46,938 nt of DNA from Rhodoglobus sp. (GTDB lineage Bacteria > Actinomycetota > Actinomycetes > Actinomycetales > Microbacteriaceae). The DNA is taken from assembly GCA_025464445.1 (NCBI GenBank), contig JAODLY010000025.1, positions 1 through 46,938 on the forward strand. Reading direction: 5' to 3'. Below are positions 6,800-15,709 of this stretch, piece after piece (positions within the stretch are counted from its first letter, which is position 1; each line of letters begins with the position of its first letter). A program made the position numbers and the translations under genes. The notes below the pieces were generated by a model. That model was given only the letters and a program-made list of their open reading frames with translations. It was not told the origin of the DNA and searched no databases.

Positions 6800-7308
6800 G
6801 CGAACTGACTCTCCTTCTCCTTCGGATCGCATTCCTGGCCATCCTTTGGGCGTTCGTGTTCGCGATCGTCTACGCGCTGCGCAGCGACCTGTTCGGTCCG
6901 AAGGCGCGCAGGATGCCGCAGCCAACCGCCCCCGCGTACTCGGGTGCCGCGGCCGCCCCCGTCGCCGCGAGGCCCACCCCGAAGGCCGCACCCGCCCCTG
7001 AGCCCACGGGCTCACTTGACGCGAAGCGGCTCGTCATCGTCGCCGGCGCCAAGGAGGGTCTTGAGATCGATCTTCCTACCGAGCAGCTGACCATCGGGCG
7101 GTCGAACGAATCGGGCCTCGTGATCCGTGACGACTACACGTCGACCCACCATGCACGCCTGCTGCTCTGGAACGATGGCTGGGTAATCCAGGACCTAGAC
7201 TCGACAAACGGCACGTTCCTCGATGGGGTCAGGGTCATAGTGCCGACGCATGTGCCACTGAACACACCGGTCAAGATCGGTACGACAAGTTTCGAACTTC
7301 GGCGGTAG
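6796..7308 (+). CDS. fhaB: FhaB, single-pass membrane FHA protein
   Basis: A 170-residue protein with an N-terminal membrane helix (LTLLLLRIAFLAILWAFVFA), a proline/alanine-rich linker (residues about 40-70) and a C-terminal FHA domain with the phosphothreonine pocket: TIGRSNESGLVIRDDYTSTH and DLDSTNGTFLDG. In mycobacteria FhaB (FipA) is a PknA substrate that links kinase signalling to division. The GTG start overlaps the fhaA stop by 4 nt (GTGA), implying translational coupling. The stop is 4 nt before pstP. Confidence 0.92.
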   Translation: MSELTLLLLRIAFLAILWAFVFAIVYALRSDLFGPKARRMPQPTAPAYSGAAAAPVAARPTPKAAPAPEPTGSLDAKRLVIVAGAKEGLEIDLPTEQLTIGRSNESGLVIRDDYTSTHHARLLLWNDGWVIQDLDSTNGTFLDGVRVIVPTHVPLNTPVKIGTTSFELRR

Positions 7309-7312
7309 GTGA

Positions 7313-8545
7313 ATGGCCACTTCGGGCAAGAGCGCGGCCGTCTCGCACGTCGGCAAGATCCGCTCGAATAACCAGGACTCCGGGTATGCCGGCAGGTACC
7401 TCTTCGTCGTTGCCGATGGCATGGGCGGCCACGCCGGCGGCGACGTCGCGTCGGCAATCGCCGTCAAGCGCATCGCGGAGACGGATCGCCAGTACACATC
7501 CCCGAACGACGCCGAGTTCGCCCTTCACGCTGCGCTCCTCGCGGCAAACTCGCTGCTCGCGGAGACCGTCTTCGAGCACGGTGAACTCACCGGCATGGGA
7601 ACGACGGTCAGCGGAATCCTGCGTGTCGAAAACCAGGTAGCCATCGCCCACATAGGCGATTCGCGCATCTACCTGTTCCGCGACGGCGAACTCAAACAGA
7701 TCTCCGCCGACCATACGTTCGTGCAGCGCCTCGTCGACAGCGGCCGCATCACGGCAGAAGAGGCCGCCGTCCACCCGAGGCGCTCAGTGCTCATGCGCGT
7801 GCTCGGCGATGTCGACGCCTCGCCCGAGATCGACACGACAGTGCTCGAGACCAAGCCGGGCGATCGCTGGCTGATCTGCTCCGACGGCCTGAGCAGCTAT
7901 GTCTCCGACGAGAAGATGGCCTCGGTGCTCGGCACCGTCCCCGACACCGAGGATGCCGCGAACCGCCTGGTCAAGGAGAGCCTCGACCAGGGCGCGCCGG
8001 ACAATGTCACTGTGGTGCTCGTCGACGTCGACGACACGGGGGATTCATCGCATATCCCCCCGGTCACAGTGGGGTCGGCGGCCTCCCCCCTCGTGTTCGA
8101 AGCTGACAGCACGCGGCGCCCGCTTCGCCTGCCGAGCCTGCTGCTGCATCCCCTTAAAGCGACACAGACCGACGACAGCCATTTCGAGCCGGAGTCCGAC
8201 GAATACCTCAATACCCTCATCCTCGAGGATCGGCGCAGGGCGCGACGCCGCCGCATTTCGTGGCTGGTCTTCGTCGCCGTGGTGCTCGCCGCTATCGTGG
8301 CCGCCGCGGTCCTCGGCTACCAATTCACCCAGACCCGGTACTACGTCGGTGTCGACAACGGCCAGGTGGCCATCTTCCAGGGCGTGCAGCAAGACATCGG
8401 CCCGATCAAGCTCTCCCATGTGGTGGAGGCGACCACTATCGGCGTCGACCGGCTCACCGCATTCAACAGGCAGAGCGTCGAGACGACGATCAGCGCTAAC
8501 ACCCTCGCGGATGCCCACCGAATAGTCGACCGGCTCACCGGATGA
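7313..8545 (+). CDS. pstP: Ser/Thr protein phosphatase PstP (PP2C family)
   Basis: A 410-residue membrane-anchored phosphatase opposing the kinases encoded downstream. PP2C motifs: NNQD near residue 20, VVADGMGGHAGG with the metal aspartate Asp35, GMGTTVSG, HIGDSRIYL, ICSDGLSSYV and the closing DNVTVVLVD. The catalytic domain ends near residue 245, followed by a linker, a basic stop-transfer (RRARRRR) and one membrane helix (WLVFVAVVLAAIVAAAVLGY), leaving about 75 residues outside. A Shine-Dalgarno-like GGTAGGTG precedes the ATG. The stop overlaps the rodA ATG as ATGA. Confidence 0.94.
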   Translation: MATSGKSAAVSHVGKIRSNNQDSGYAGRYLFVVADGMGGHAGGDVASAIAVKRIAETDRQYTSPNDAEFALHAALLAANSLLAETVFEHGELTGMGTTVSGILRVENQVAIAHIGDSRIYLFRDGELKQISADHTFVQRLVDSGRITAEEAAVHPRRSVLMRVLGDVDASPEIDTTVLETKPGDRWLICSDGLSSYVSDEKMASVLGTVPDTEDAANRLVKESLDQGAPDNVTVVLVDVDDTGDSSHIPPVTVGSAASPLVFEADSTRRPLRLPSLLLHPLKATQTDDSHFEPESDEYLNTLILEDRRRARRRRISWLVFVAVVLAAIVAAAVLGYQFTQTRYYVGVDNGQVAIFQGVQQDIGPIKLSHVVEATTIGVDRLTAFNRQSVETTISANTLADAHRIVDRLTG

Positions 8546-9993
8546 CCAGCAGCAGCCGAACGCTGGGGCCGCCGATCGAGGCCGGGCCCCTGTCCACGTT
8601 CACGTCGACGATCCGGCTGAGGTTGCGGGTGCCAGCGAGGCTGCGCAACCTCGAACTCGTGCTCGTGATCGTCGCGATCTGCATCGACGTCGGGGCGATC
8701 ATGCTCGTGCAGCTCGGGGCGCTCGGCCACCTCGAGCCGGCCCCGCTGACCCTGGATTCCCTGCTCGGGCTACTCATCCTCGGTATGCACTTCGCGCTAC
8801 GGGTAGTCGCCCCGGATGCCGATCCATTGATCCTGCCGATCATCACGGTGCTCAACGGGCTCGGCGTCGCGATGATCTACCGAATCGACCTCGCCAACGC
8901 CGCATACGGGTGGAACAGCGCAGGCATTCGCCAGATCGTATGGACAGCGATCGCGGTCGCCATCGCCATCGCCGTGCTGATCGTCGTGCGCAACCACCGC
9001 GTGCTGCAGCGCTATCGCTACGTCGCTATGTTCGTCGGAATCGTGCTGCTGCTGTTGCCGATGCTGCCGATCATCGGCGATACCGTCAACGGCGCCCGGC
9101 TTTGGGTGTCGATCGGGCCATTCTCGTTCCAGCCGGGCGAACTCGCCAAGGTCGCCCTCGCGATCTTCTTCGCCGGCTATCTCGTGAGCGCACGCGACTC
9201 GCTGTCAATGGTCGGCCGTCGCGTGCTCGGCATGCGCTTCCCGCGGGCGAGGGACCTCGGGCCGATCCTCGTGGTCTTCGCTGCGTCGATGCTCGTGTTG
9301 GTGTTCCAGCGCGACCTCGGCACCGCCCTGCTCTACTTCGGGCTTTTCCTGGTCATGCTCTACGTCGCGACCGGGCGTGCCAGTTGGATCGTGCTCGGTC
9401 TCACGATGTTCTTCGCGGGAGCGGTCATCGCGAGCCAGCTGCTGAGTTACGTCAACGGGCGCTTCACCGCGTGGTTGAACCCGTTCGACCCGAAGATCTA
9501 CGATGCGCAGGGCGGCAGCTACCAGCTGGTGCAGGGGCTTTTCGGGTTCGCGAATGGCGGCATCCTCGGCACGGGGCTCGGCCGCGGGCGGCCCGACATC
9601 ACGCCACTGGCCAGCAGCGACTACATCGTCGCCGCCCTCGGCGAGGAACTCGGCCTCGTCGGCATCTTCGCGATCCTCGGCCTCTACCTTCTCTTCGTCT
9701 CGCGCGGCTTCCGCATCGGCTTTGCGGGGCAGGATGACTTCGGGCGACTACTTGGTGTCGGCCTGTCGTTCACCATCGCCCTCCAGGTCTTCGTCGTCAT
9801 CGGTGGCGTGACACGGGTTATCCCGCTCACCGGGCTCACCACGCCTTTCCTCGCGGCCGGCGGCTCGTCGCTCGCGGCCAACTGGATAATCGCGGCACTG
9901 CTCCTGCGGCTCTCGGACACCGTGCGCAACCAGCCGCAGCTCGTCGTCGACCCGCTGCCCGACCCGCAGGCGAGACTGGTGGTCGGCCGGTGA
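8542..9993 (+). CDS. rodA: RodA/FtsW-family peptidoglycan glycosyltransferase
   Basis: A 483-residue SEDS polymerase with about ten to twelve membrane helices that joins lipid II into glycan strands with its partner class B PBP, the next gene. SEDS landmarks: SIGPFSFQPGELAKVALAIF, FQRDLGTALLYFGLFLVMLY (with the catalytic-region Asp), DYIVAALGEELGLVG and the closing LTGLTTPFLAAGGSS loop. Actinobacterial family members at this locus are called RodA or FtsW-like; the adjacent pbpA supports the elongation role. Coupled by ATGA to pstP and by GTGA to pbpA. Confidence 0.92.
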   Translation: MTSSSRTLGPPIEAGPLSTFTSTIRLRLRVPARLRNLELVLVIVAICIDVGAIMLVQLGALGHLEPAPLTLDSLLGLLILGMHFALRVVAPDADPLILPIITVLNGLGVAMIYRIDLANAAYGWNSAGIRQIVWTAIAVAIAIAVLIVVRNHRVLQRYRYVAMFVGIVLLLLPMLPIIGDTVNGARLWVSIGPFSFQPGELAKVALAIFFAGYLVSARDSLSMVGRRVLGMRFPRARDLGPILVVFAASMLVLVFQRDLGTALLYFGLFLVMLYVATGRASWIVLGLTMFFAGAVIASQLLSYVNGRFTAWLNPFDPKIYDAQGGSYQLVQGLFGFANGGILGTGLGRGRPDITPLASSDYIVAALGEELGLVGIFAILGLYLLFVSRGFRIGFAGQDDFGRLLGVGLSFTIALQVFVVIGGVTRVIPLTGLTTPFLAAGGSSLAANWIIAALLLRLSDTVRNQPQLVVDPLPDPQARLVVGR

Positions 9994-11444
9994 ACAAAGA
10001 ACTCAAACGGGTCAGCACCGTCGTGCTCGTGATGTTCCTCGCGCTGTTCCTCTCGAGCACGATCATCCAGGTAGTCGCTGTCGATTCGCTGCAGTCCGAC
10101 GGACGCAACGCCCGCACGCTGTACGCAAGCTACTCGGCCGAACGAGGCGCGATTCTCATCGGTGGTGTTCCCGTGGCGCAATCGGTTCCCACGACTGACG
10201 AATACAAGTTCCAGCGGACCTACCCGTCCGGCCCGCTTTACGCTCCCGTCACGGGTTACTTCACTCTCAACCAGGGCAACACGGGCATCGAGGGCGCACT
10301 AAACAGCTACCTCAGCGGCACATCGAACCAGCAGTTCTTCGACCAGGTCAACGCAATACTCACCGGGCAGAACCCGAAGGGGGCGTCGGTTGCGCTCACC
10401 ATCGACCCGGTGGTGCAGCAGGCAGCATGGGATGCCCTGGGTGATCTCAGCGGCGCGGTCATTGCGATCAACCCCAAGACCGGCGCGATCCTCGCGATGG
10501 TCTCGAAGCCCACGTACGACCCCAACACCCTCGCCGTGCACGACAGCCATGCGGTGATCAGCACCTACGACGCACTGCTCGCAGACCCATCCGGACCGTT
10601 GTTCAATCGCACGATCGCGGGCGACCTCGACCCTCCCGGCTCCACCTTCAAACTTGTCGTCACGGCTGCGGCTCTCGAGAGTGGCAAATTCACGCCGGAT
10701 AGCCAGTTTCCGAATCCCCCGGAGTTGCAGCTCCCTCAGAGCAACGCCGTCATCACCAACTCGGGGCACGACTCCTGCGGCGGAACCGCTACAGTCTCGA
10801 TCGCCGACGCGCTGCGGCTGTCATGCAACATCCCTTTCGCCCAGATCGGGCTCGCCGTCGGCAATCGCGCGATAGTGCAGCAGGCCGAGAAGTTCGGGTT
10901 CAACAAGAGCGTCTCCGTTCCCATGGCGGCGACCGAGAGCGTCTATCCGCGCGGGCTGGATGACCCGCAAACCATGCTGTCGGCCTTCGGACAGTCCAGC
11001 GTGCGCGCCTCGCCGCTGCAGATGGCGATGGTGTCCATGGGCATCGCGAACGGCGGCGCCCTCATGCAGCCGACCCTCGTCGACAGCATCATCGCCCCCG
11101 ACCTGACAGTAATCCAGAAACTGCAGCCGACCGTGTTCAGCCAGGCGATATCGCAGCAGACGGCTGCCACGATGACCCAGATGATGATCAACAACGTGAG
11201 CAACGGTGCGGGCAGTAATGCCAGAATAGACGGAGTCGACGTCGCGGGTAAGACCGGAACAGCAGAGAACGGCGAGGGTGCACCATACTCCCTCTGGTTC
11301 ACCGGATTTGCCCCGGCGAATGACCCTCAGGTCGCCGTCGCCGTCGTGGTCCAGAACGGCGGGGGTATCGGCCAGGACGGCACGGGGAACGCGCTTGCTG
11401 CTCCGATTGCAAAGAAAGTACTAGAGGCGGTGCTATTCAGATGA
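9990..11444 (+). CDS. pbpA: Penicillin-binding protein PbpA (class B transpeptidase)
   Basis: A 484-residue class B PBP with an N-terminal membrane anchor (VVLVMFLALFLSSTIIQVV). Active-site motifs are all present: S218-TFK in DPPGSTFKL, S278-CN in LRLSCNIPF and K421-TG in VAGKTGTAEN. The N-terminal region (about 35-140) corresponds to the PBP dimerisation segment but is short. It crosslinks peptidoglycan with the SEDS protein encoded just upstream. The GTG start overlaps the upstream stop; the gene ends in an ATGA overlap with pknA. Confidence 0.94.
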   Translation: MNKELKRVSTVVLVMFLALFLSSTIIQVVAVDSLQSDGRNARTLYASYSAERGAILIGGVPVAQSVPTTDEYKFQRTYPSGPLYAPVTGYFTLNQGNTGIEGALNSYLSGTSNQQFFDQVNAILTGQNPKGASVALTIDPVVQQAAWDALGDLSGAVIAINPKTGAILAMVSKPTYDPNTLAVHDSHAVISTYDALLADPSGPLFNRTIAGDLDPPGSTFKLVVTAAALESGKFTPDSQFPNPPELQLPQSNAVITNSGHDSCGGTATVSIADALRLSCNIPFAQIGLAVGNRAIVQQAEKFGFNKSVSVPMAATESVYPRGLDDPQTMLSAFGQSSVRASPLQMAMVSMGIANGGALMQPTLVDSIIAPDLTVIQKLQPTVFSQAISQQTAATMTQMMINNVSNGAGSNARIDGVDVAGKTGTAENGEGAPYSLWFTGFAPANDPQVAVAVVVQNGGGIGQDGTGNALAAPIAKKVLEAVLFR

Positions 11445-13114
11445 GACCCACCAGCGGCCTCACCTTCGGGGGCAGGTACCAGCTCACCAGTCGCGTAGCG
11501 ATCGGTGGCATGGGCGAGGTCTGGCAGGCGACCGACCTTGTGATCGGGCGCACAGTCGCAATCAAGATCCTCAAGGACGAATACCTGGGCGACCCCGGCT
11601 TCCTCGAGCGCTTTCGCGCGGAGGCACGCCACGCGGCACTGGTCAACCATGAGGGCATCGCGAACGTTTTCGATTACGGCGAGGAAGACGGCAGCGCCTT
11701 CCTGGTGATGGAACTCGTGCCCGGCGAAGCGCTGAGCGCAATCCTGGAACGAGAGCGTGTGCTCTCCACCGATCGGGTGCTCGATATCGTCGCCCAAACC
11801 GCTCTTGCGCTGCAGGCCGCACACGCCGCTGGTCTTGTGCATCGCGACATCAAGCCAGGCAACCTGCTGATAACGCCCGATGGCCGCGTGAAGATCACGG
11901 ACTTCGGCATCGCGCGCATCGCGGACCAGGTTCCCCTGACCGCGACCGGACAGGTCATGGGCACTGTCCAGTACCTGTCCCCGGAGCAGGCAAGCGGGCA
12001 TCCGGCATCGCCCTCGACGGATATCTACTCGCTCGGCATCGTCGCATACGAGGCACTCGCCGGGCGCCGACCGTTCACGGGCGAGTCCCAGGTCGCGATC
12101 GCCATGGCGCAGATCAACGAAACGCCCCCGGAGCTACCCGTCACGGTCTCAGAGCCGGTGCGCAACCTCGTGTATGCCTGCATCGCCAAGAACCCGGCAG
12201 ACCGCCCGGCATCTGCCGCCCATCTCGCGCGCGCCGCACAGGCACTCAGGCGCGGGGATGTCGCGGCAGCGGCCGTGGCTGTGCCCGGCATCATCGGCAG
12301 CGGGTCGCTCGCAGCCATGGTCGGCCCGAACTACGGACAGGGCACCCAACAACTCACCCGCGTGCTCCCGGCGAACGGCGGCGTCAATACGCCGACCCAG
12401 CCCACCGAGACCAAACGCCGTAATCCCTGGACCTGGCCGCTCGTGGCTCTGGTCTCCCTGTTAGCGGTAGTGCTCATCGGCACGATAATCGCGCTGCTGG
12501 CCAATCCCGCCCCGGTAACCAACCCCACGAGCCCGACTGCGACCCTATCGACCCCCAGCTCACCGGCGCCCTCACCCACGAGTGACAGGGTGCAACTCAA
12601 TGAGGCGGACATCATCGGGCTCACCCAGGCCCAGGCCGGCGACTTCCTCGCTGGCCTCGGCCTGCGCATGGATCCCGTCGTCGGCGTCGTCGCCCCGAGC
12701 GCGGACCAGGTAGGGCTGGCCTACAAGGTCAACCCGAAGGGCAACGTCAAGAAGAACGAACTCATTGCCGTCACCTTCTACAAGGAGATCCCGGCGCCTC
12801 CCGTCGCGACCCAGCCCGAACCCGTCACCTATCCGGCCGGTCCGTACCTCGCGGGCTCGACGGTTACCGTCAGCTGGCCCCAATACACCGGATGCCCTGC
12901 AGGGCACACGCTCAGCGGCTTCAGTTTTTCCATCAGTTCCGCCGACCACGGGTCGTCGAGGGCGGATGGGGGAACCGGCCCGGTCGACCCGGGCCAATCG
13001 AGCCTGGGCATCAAGCTCTCCACGACCCCGGGCGACACCACCGTCAGCTACACGGCGCTGTGCACCGACCTCGAATCACCCGCCTCCGGCAACACTGTCA
13101 TCACGGGCAACTAG
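11441..13114 (+). CDS. pknA: Ser/Thr protein kinase, PknA-like, with one PASTA domain and an extra ectodomain
   Basis: A 557-residue receptor kinase. Kinase motifs: glycine loop GGMGEVWQ, Lys41 in VAIKIL, catalytic H133-R-D in VHRDIKPGNLLI, DFG at 153-155, and GTVQYLSPEQA in the activation segment. A membrane helix spans about 329-353 after a basic KRRNPW. Outside are a Ser/Pro/Thr linker, one PASTA-like domain (about 386-447) and a C-terminal segment of about 105 residues with two cysteines (TGCPAGHTLSG and ALCTDLES) that looks like a beta-sandwich. Mycobacterial PknA has no PASTA domain, so this ectodomain is unusual. Last gene of the coupled run; 70 nt before pknB. Confidence 0.9.
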   Translation: MRPTSGLTFGGRYQLTSRVAIGGMGEVWQATDLVIGRTVAIKILKDEYLGDPGFLERFRAEARHAALVNHEGIANVFDYGEEDGSAFLVMELVPGEALSAILERERVLSTDRVLDIVAQTALALQAAHAAGLVHRDIKPGNLLITPDGRVKITDFGIARIADQVPLTATGQVMGTVQYLSPEQASGHPASPSTDIYSLGIVAYEALAGRRPFTGESQVAIAMAQINETPPELPVTVSEPVRNLVYACIAKNPADRPASAAHLARAAQALRRGDVAAAAVAVPGIIGSGSLAAMVGPNYGQGTQQLTRVLPANGGVNTPTQPTETKRRNPWTWPLVALVSLLAVVLIGTIIALLANPAPVTNPTSPTATLSTPSSPAPSPTSDRVQLNEADIIGLTQAQAGDFLAGLGLRMDPVVGVVAPSADQVGLAYKVNPKGNVKKNELIAVTFYKEIPAPPVATQPEPVTYPAGPYLAGSTVTVSWPQYTGCPAGHTLSGFSFSISSADHGSSRADGGTGPVDPGQSSLGIKLSTTPGDTTVSYTALCTDLESPASGNTVITGN

Positions 13115-13137
13115 AAGGCGCGGTCAGGACCAGCGGC

Positions 13138-13143
13138 TACACT
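13138..13143 (+). promoter_or_regulatory. Candidate -10 element for pknB
   Basis: TACACT in CCAGCGGCTACACT, within the only sizeable gap (70 nt) of the signalling cluster and 42 nt before the pknB GTG. The CCAGCGGCTA context is shared with the element at 6030-6035. A short inverted repeat GACAA-CGATA-TTGTC follows. No clear -35. Confidence 0.3.
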
Positions 13144-13184
13144 GACAACGATATTGTCGGGTTCTCGACCGGGAAGAGACGTTT

Positions 13185-14912
13185 GTGACTGAAGGCGTTG
13201 CACAGAGCGTGCGCCTGCTGGCCGGCCGCTACCAGGTGGGTGAGCTCGTGGGCCGCGGTGGCATGGCAGACGTGCACGTCGGCATGGATACCCGGCTCGG
13301 CCGACGGGTCGCGATCAAGCTGCTCAAACCGTCACTGGCAAATGACCCGGCATTCCGCACCCGCTTCCGTCGGGAGGCGCAGGACGCGGCCAAGATGGCG
13401 CATCCAACGATCGTGCGCATTTTCGATGCCGGCGAGGAATCCGTGCGGGAGTCGAGTGGCGCCGAGACGCTCATCCCCTTCATCGTCATGGAGTACGTCG
13501 ACGGCCGCCTGCTCAAGGACATCATCGCCCAGGGGCCGGTCGACCCCGCCGAGTCCTGCCGCATCATCGAGCAGGTACTGACGGCTCTCGAGTACTCGCA
13601 CAGGGCGGGTGTCGTGCACCGCGACATCAAGCCGGGCAACATCATGATCGCTTCCACCGGCCAGGTGAAAGTCATGGACTTCGGCATCGCGCGTGCCATC
13701 TCGGATTCGTCTGCCACCATCGCCGAAACCAGCAGCATCCTCGGCACCGCGCAATACTTTTCCCCGGAACAGGCCCGCGGCGAGACTGTGGATGCCCGTA
13801 CCGACCTCTACTCCACCGGTGTCGTGCTCTTCGAGCTCCTCACCGGTCGTGCGCCGTTCCGCGGTGACAATCCGGTTGCCGTCGCATACCAGCATGTCAA
13901 CTCGGATGCCCTGGCGCCGAGCTCGCTCAACCCTGCCGTTTCGCCGGCGCTGGATGCCGTTGTGCTGCGCTCCCTCGCGAAAGACCGCTTCGAGCGCTAC
14001 CAGAGCGCTGCCGAGTTCCGTGAAGACGTCGAAGCTGCGGCATCGGGATCCGTTCCGCTACGCAAGCAGCTGGCGACAAATGATTTCAACGCCACGCTTT
14101 TCGGGGTGAACCCGAGTTCCGTCGCCGGCTCCGAAGCAACATTGCGACAACTCACTGTCGACACGGACGAGCGGGTCGCCCGCACCCAGAATCGGCCCCC
14201 TGTGGCGTGGATCTGGGCTGGCATCGCAAGCATGGTCGTGATCATTGCCGCTGTGATCTTCTGGACGTTCAATCTCGCGCCTGCACAACTCACCGGCCAC
14301 GTTTCTGTCGTCGTGCCGAGCGTTGCCGGCCAGACTTACGAGGACGGCTCGAAGAGCCTCACGGACAAGAACCTCGTGCCGCAGAAGTTCACCGAGGCGA
14401 GCAACACCGTCGCGGAGGGTGTGATCATCCGCACCGACCCCGAGGCGGGAACGACAGTTACCCCCGGCCTGCAGGTCAATGTTTATGTGTCTTTGGGCGA
14501 GACTCCCGCTACCGTGCCGAATGTGAGCAACATGCTCGAGGCCGATGCGGTCAAGGCGATTACAGACAAGAAGCTCACCTACGGAAGCACCACGACCACC
14601 TATTCGCCGGATATCAAGGCCGGCGTGGTCATCGACTCCGATCCGAAAGGTGGGTCGACGCGCCGCACCGATGGAACAACCATTCGCGAGGGCGACACGG
14701 TCAACCTGATTGTTTCCAACGGGCTCGTGCAGGTGCCGGATGTCACGGGCCAGCCGATCGCAGGCGCGAGCGCGACGCTCACCGCTCTGCAGCTCAACAT
14801 AACCGTGCAGGTGGACGACTCGTGCTCTGGCGGCGTCGTCGCAGCCCAGTCGATTGTGGGCGACAATCCGCAGAAGTCCCCGATCACGCTGCGTTACTGC
14901 GGCAAGCCCTGA
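13185..14912 (+). CDS. pknB: Ser/Thr protein kinase PknB with three PASTA domains
   Basis: A 575-residue receptor kinase that senses peptidoglycan fragments or lipid II and phosphorylates wall-synthesis and division proteins. Kinase: GRGGMADVHVG loop, Lys45 in VAIKLL, H145-R-D in VHRDIKPGN, DFG 165-167, GTAQYFSPEQA. Membrane helix about 341-363. Three PASTA repeats follow: about 376-437, 441-511 and 514-573; PASTA 3 holds Cys547 and Cys572, possibly a disulfide. Four PASTA domains are usual in mycobacterial PknB. GTG start with GGAAGAG upstream. It ends 3 nt from the convergent trpG gene with no terminator between them. Confidence 0.95.
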   Translation: MTEGVAQSVRLLAGRYQVGELVGRGGMADVHVGMDTRLGRRVAIKLLKPSLANDPAFRTRFRREAQDAAKMAHPTIVRIFDAGEESVRESSGAETLIPFIVMEYVDGRLLKDIIAQGPVDPAESCRIIEQVLTALEYSHRAGVVHRDIKPGNIMIASTGQVKVMDFGIARAISDSSATIAETSSILGTAQYFSPEQARGETVDARTDLYSTGVVLFELLTGRAPFRGDNPVAVAYQHVNSDALAPSSLNPAVSPALDAVVLRSLAKDRFERYQSAAEFREDVEAAASGSVPLRKQLATNDFNATLFGVNPSSVAGSEATLRQLTVDTDERVARTQNRPPVAWIWAGIASMVVIIAAVIFWTFNLAPAQLTGHVSVVVPSVAGQTYEDGSKSLTDKNLVPQKFTEASNTVAEGVIIRTDPEAGTTVTPGLQVNVYVSLGETPATVPNVSNMLEADAVKAITDKKLTYGSTTTTYSPDIKAGVVIDSDPKGGSTRRTDGTTIREGDTVNLIVSNGLVQVPDVTGQPIAGASATLTALQLNITVQVDDSCSGGVVAAQSIVGDNPQKSPITLRYCGKP

Positions 14913-14915
14913 GTT

Positions 14916-15554
14916 CTACGAGAGCTTGACGAGCGGAGTCAGCCCGCGTGCGGCTTCTGCCGCCTCTGGCAGGCCGGCGACCGCTAGCCAGTTGCCGATC
15001 ATCCGGTAGCCGCCCTCGGTCAGCACGGACTCGGGATGAAACTGCACGCCGTAGATCGGCAAGCTCTCGTGCGCGAGGCCCATGATCACCCCGCCGGCGG
15101 TACGCGAGGTGACGGTGAGGGAATCCGGCACCGTCGAATCGACGACGGCGAGTGAGTGGTACCTCGTCGCGGTGAACGGCTGCGGTACACCGTTGTAGAA
15201 CTGGCTGTCATCGTGGGTGATGAGCGAGGTCTTGCCGTGCATGAGTTCGTCCGCGTGGGTGACGGTGGCGCCGAGCGCCTCGGCGATCGCCTGGTGCCCA
15301 AGGCAGACGCCGAGCAGGGGTTGACCGGACTCGATCGCCGCCAGCACGATGGGAATGCTGACTCCAGCGGCCGCGGGCGTGCCCGGGCCCGGCGAGAGCA
15401 GCACGGCATCGTAGTCACGGATGATCTCGGCCGCGGCATCCGAAGAGAAGGCATCATTGCGCATGACTGTCGTTTCGGCACCGAGCTGCAACAGGTAGCC
15501 ATTGAGCGTGTAGACGAAGCTGTCGTAGTTGTCGATGACCAGTACGTGGGTCAT
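14916..15554 (-). CDS. Glutamine amidotransferase, anthranilate/aminodeoxychorismate synthase component II
   Basis: A 212-residue class I glutaminase that supplies ammonia to a chorismate-binding partner (TrpE or PabB), which is not in the window. Motifs: VIDNYDSFVYTL at the N-terminus, LLSPGPGTP oxyanion loop, nucleophile Cys84 in LLGVCLGHQAIAE, and H173-P-E175 in VQFHPES. Sequence alone does not separate TrpG from PabA; in Actinobacteria the copy next to pknB is often annotated pabA/trpG. The ATG overlaps the upstream small membrane-protein gene by 4 nt (ATGA). Confidence 0.92.
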   Translation of the reverse strand: MTHVLVIDNYDSFVYTLNGYLLQLGAETTVMRNDAFSSDAAAEIIRDYDAVLLSPGPGTPAAAGVSIPIVLAAIESGQPLLGVCLGHQAIAEALGATVTHADELMHGKTSLITHDDSQFYNGVPQPFTATRYHSLAVVDSTVPDSLTVTSRTAGGVIMGLAHESLPIYGVQFHPESVLTEGGYRMIGNWLAVAGLPEAAEAARGLTPLVKLS

Positions 15555-15709
15555 TGTGTGACAGTCACATCCTGCGGGAACACATATTCCTGTGCCCACG
15601 GAAAGACCCAGGTAACGCAGGCGAGAAGCACGGCGGCCACGAGCACGAGCAGGATGACCAGCTTCAGCCACACGGGACCGGGAAGCACGCGCCAGAGCGC
15701 CCCGTACAT
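15551..15709 (-). CDS. Small single-pass membrane protein, 52 residues
   Basis: A 52-residue protein with one strong membrane helix (VWLKLVILLVLVAAVLLACV) flanked by MYGALWRVLPGP and a short aromatic tail (WVFPWAQEYVF). It is sandwiched between the sortase gene (1-nt overlap, TGATG) and the glutamine amidotransferase (4-nt overlap, ATGA), so it is almost certainly translated. No motif points to a function; it may help membrane placement of the sortase. The tight coupling is the main evidence for reality. Confidence 0.7.
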   Translation of the reverse strand: MYGALWRVLPGPVWLKLVILLVLVAAVLLACVTWVFPWAQEYVFPQDVTVTQ

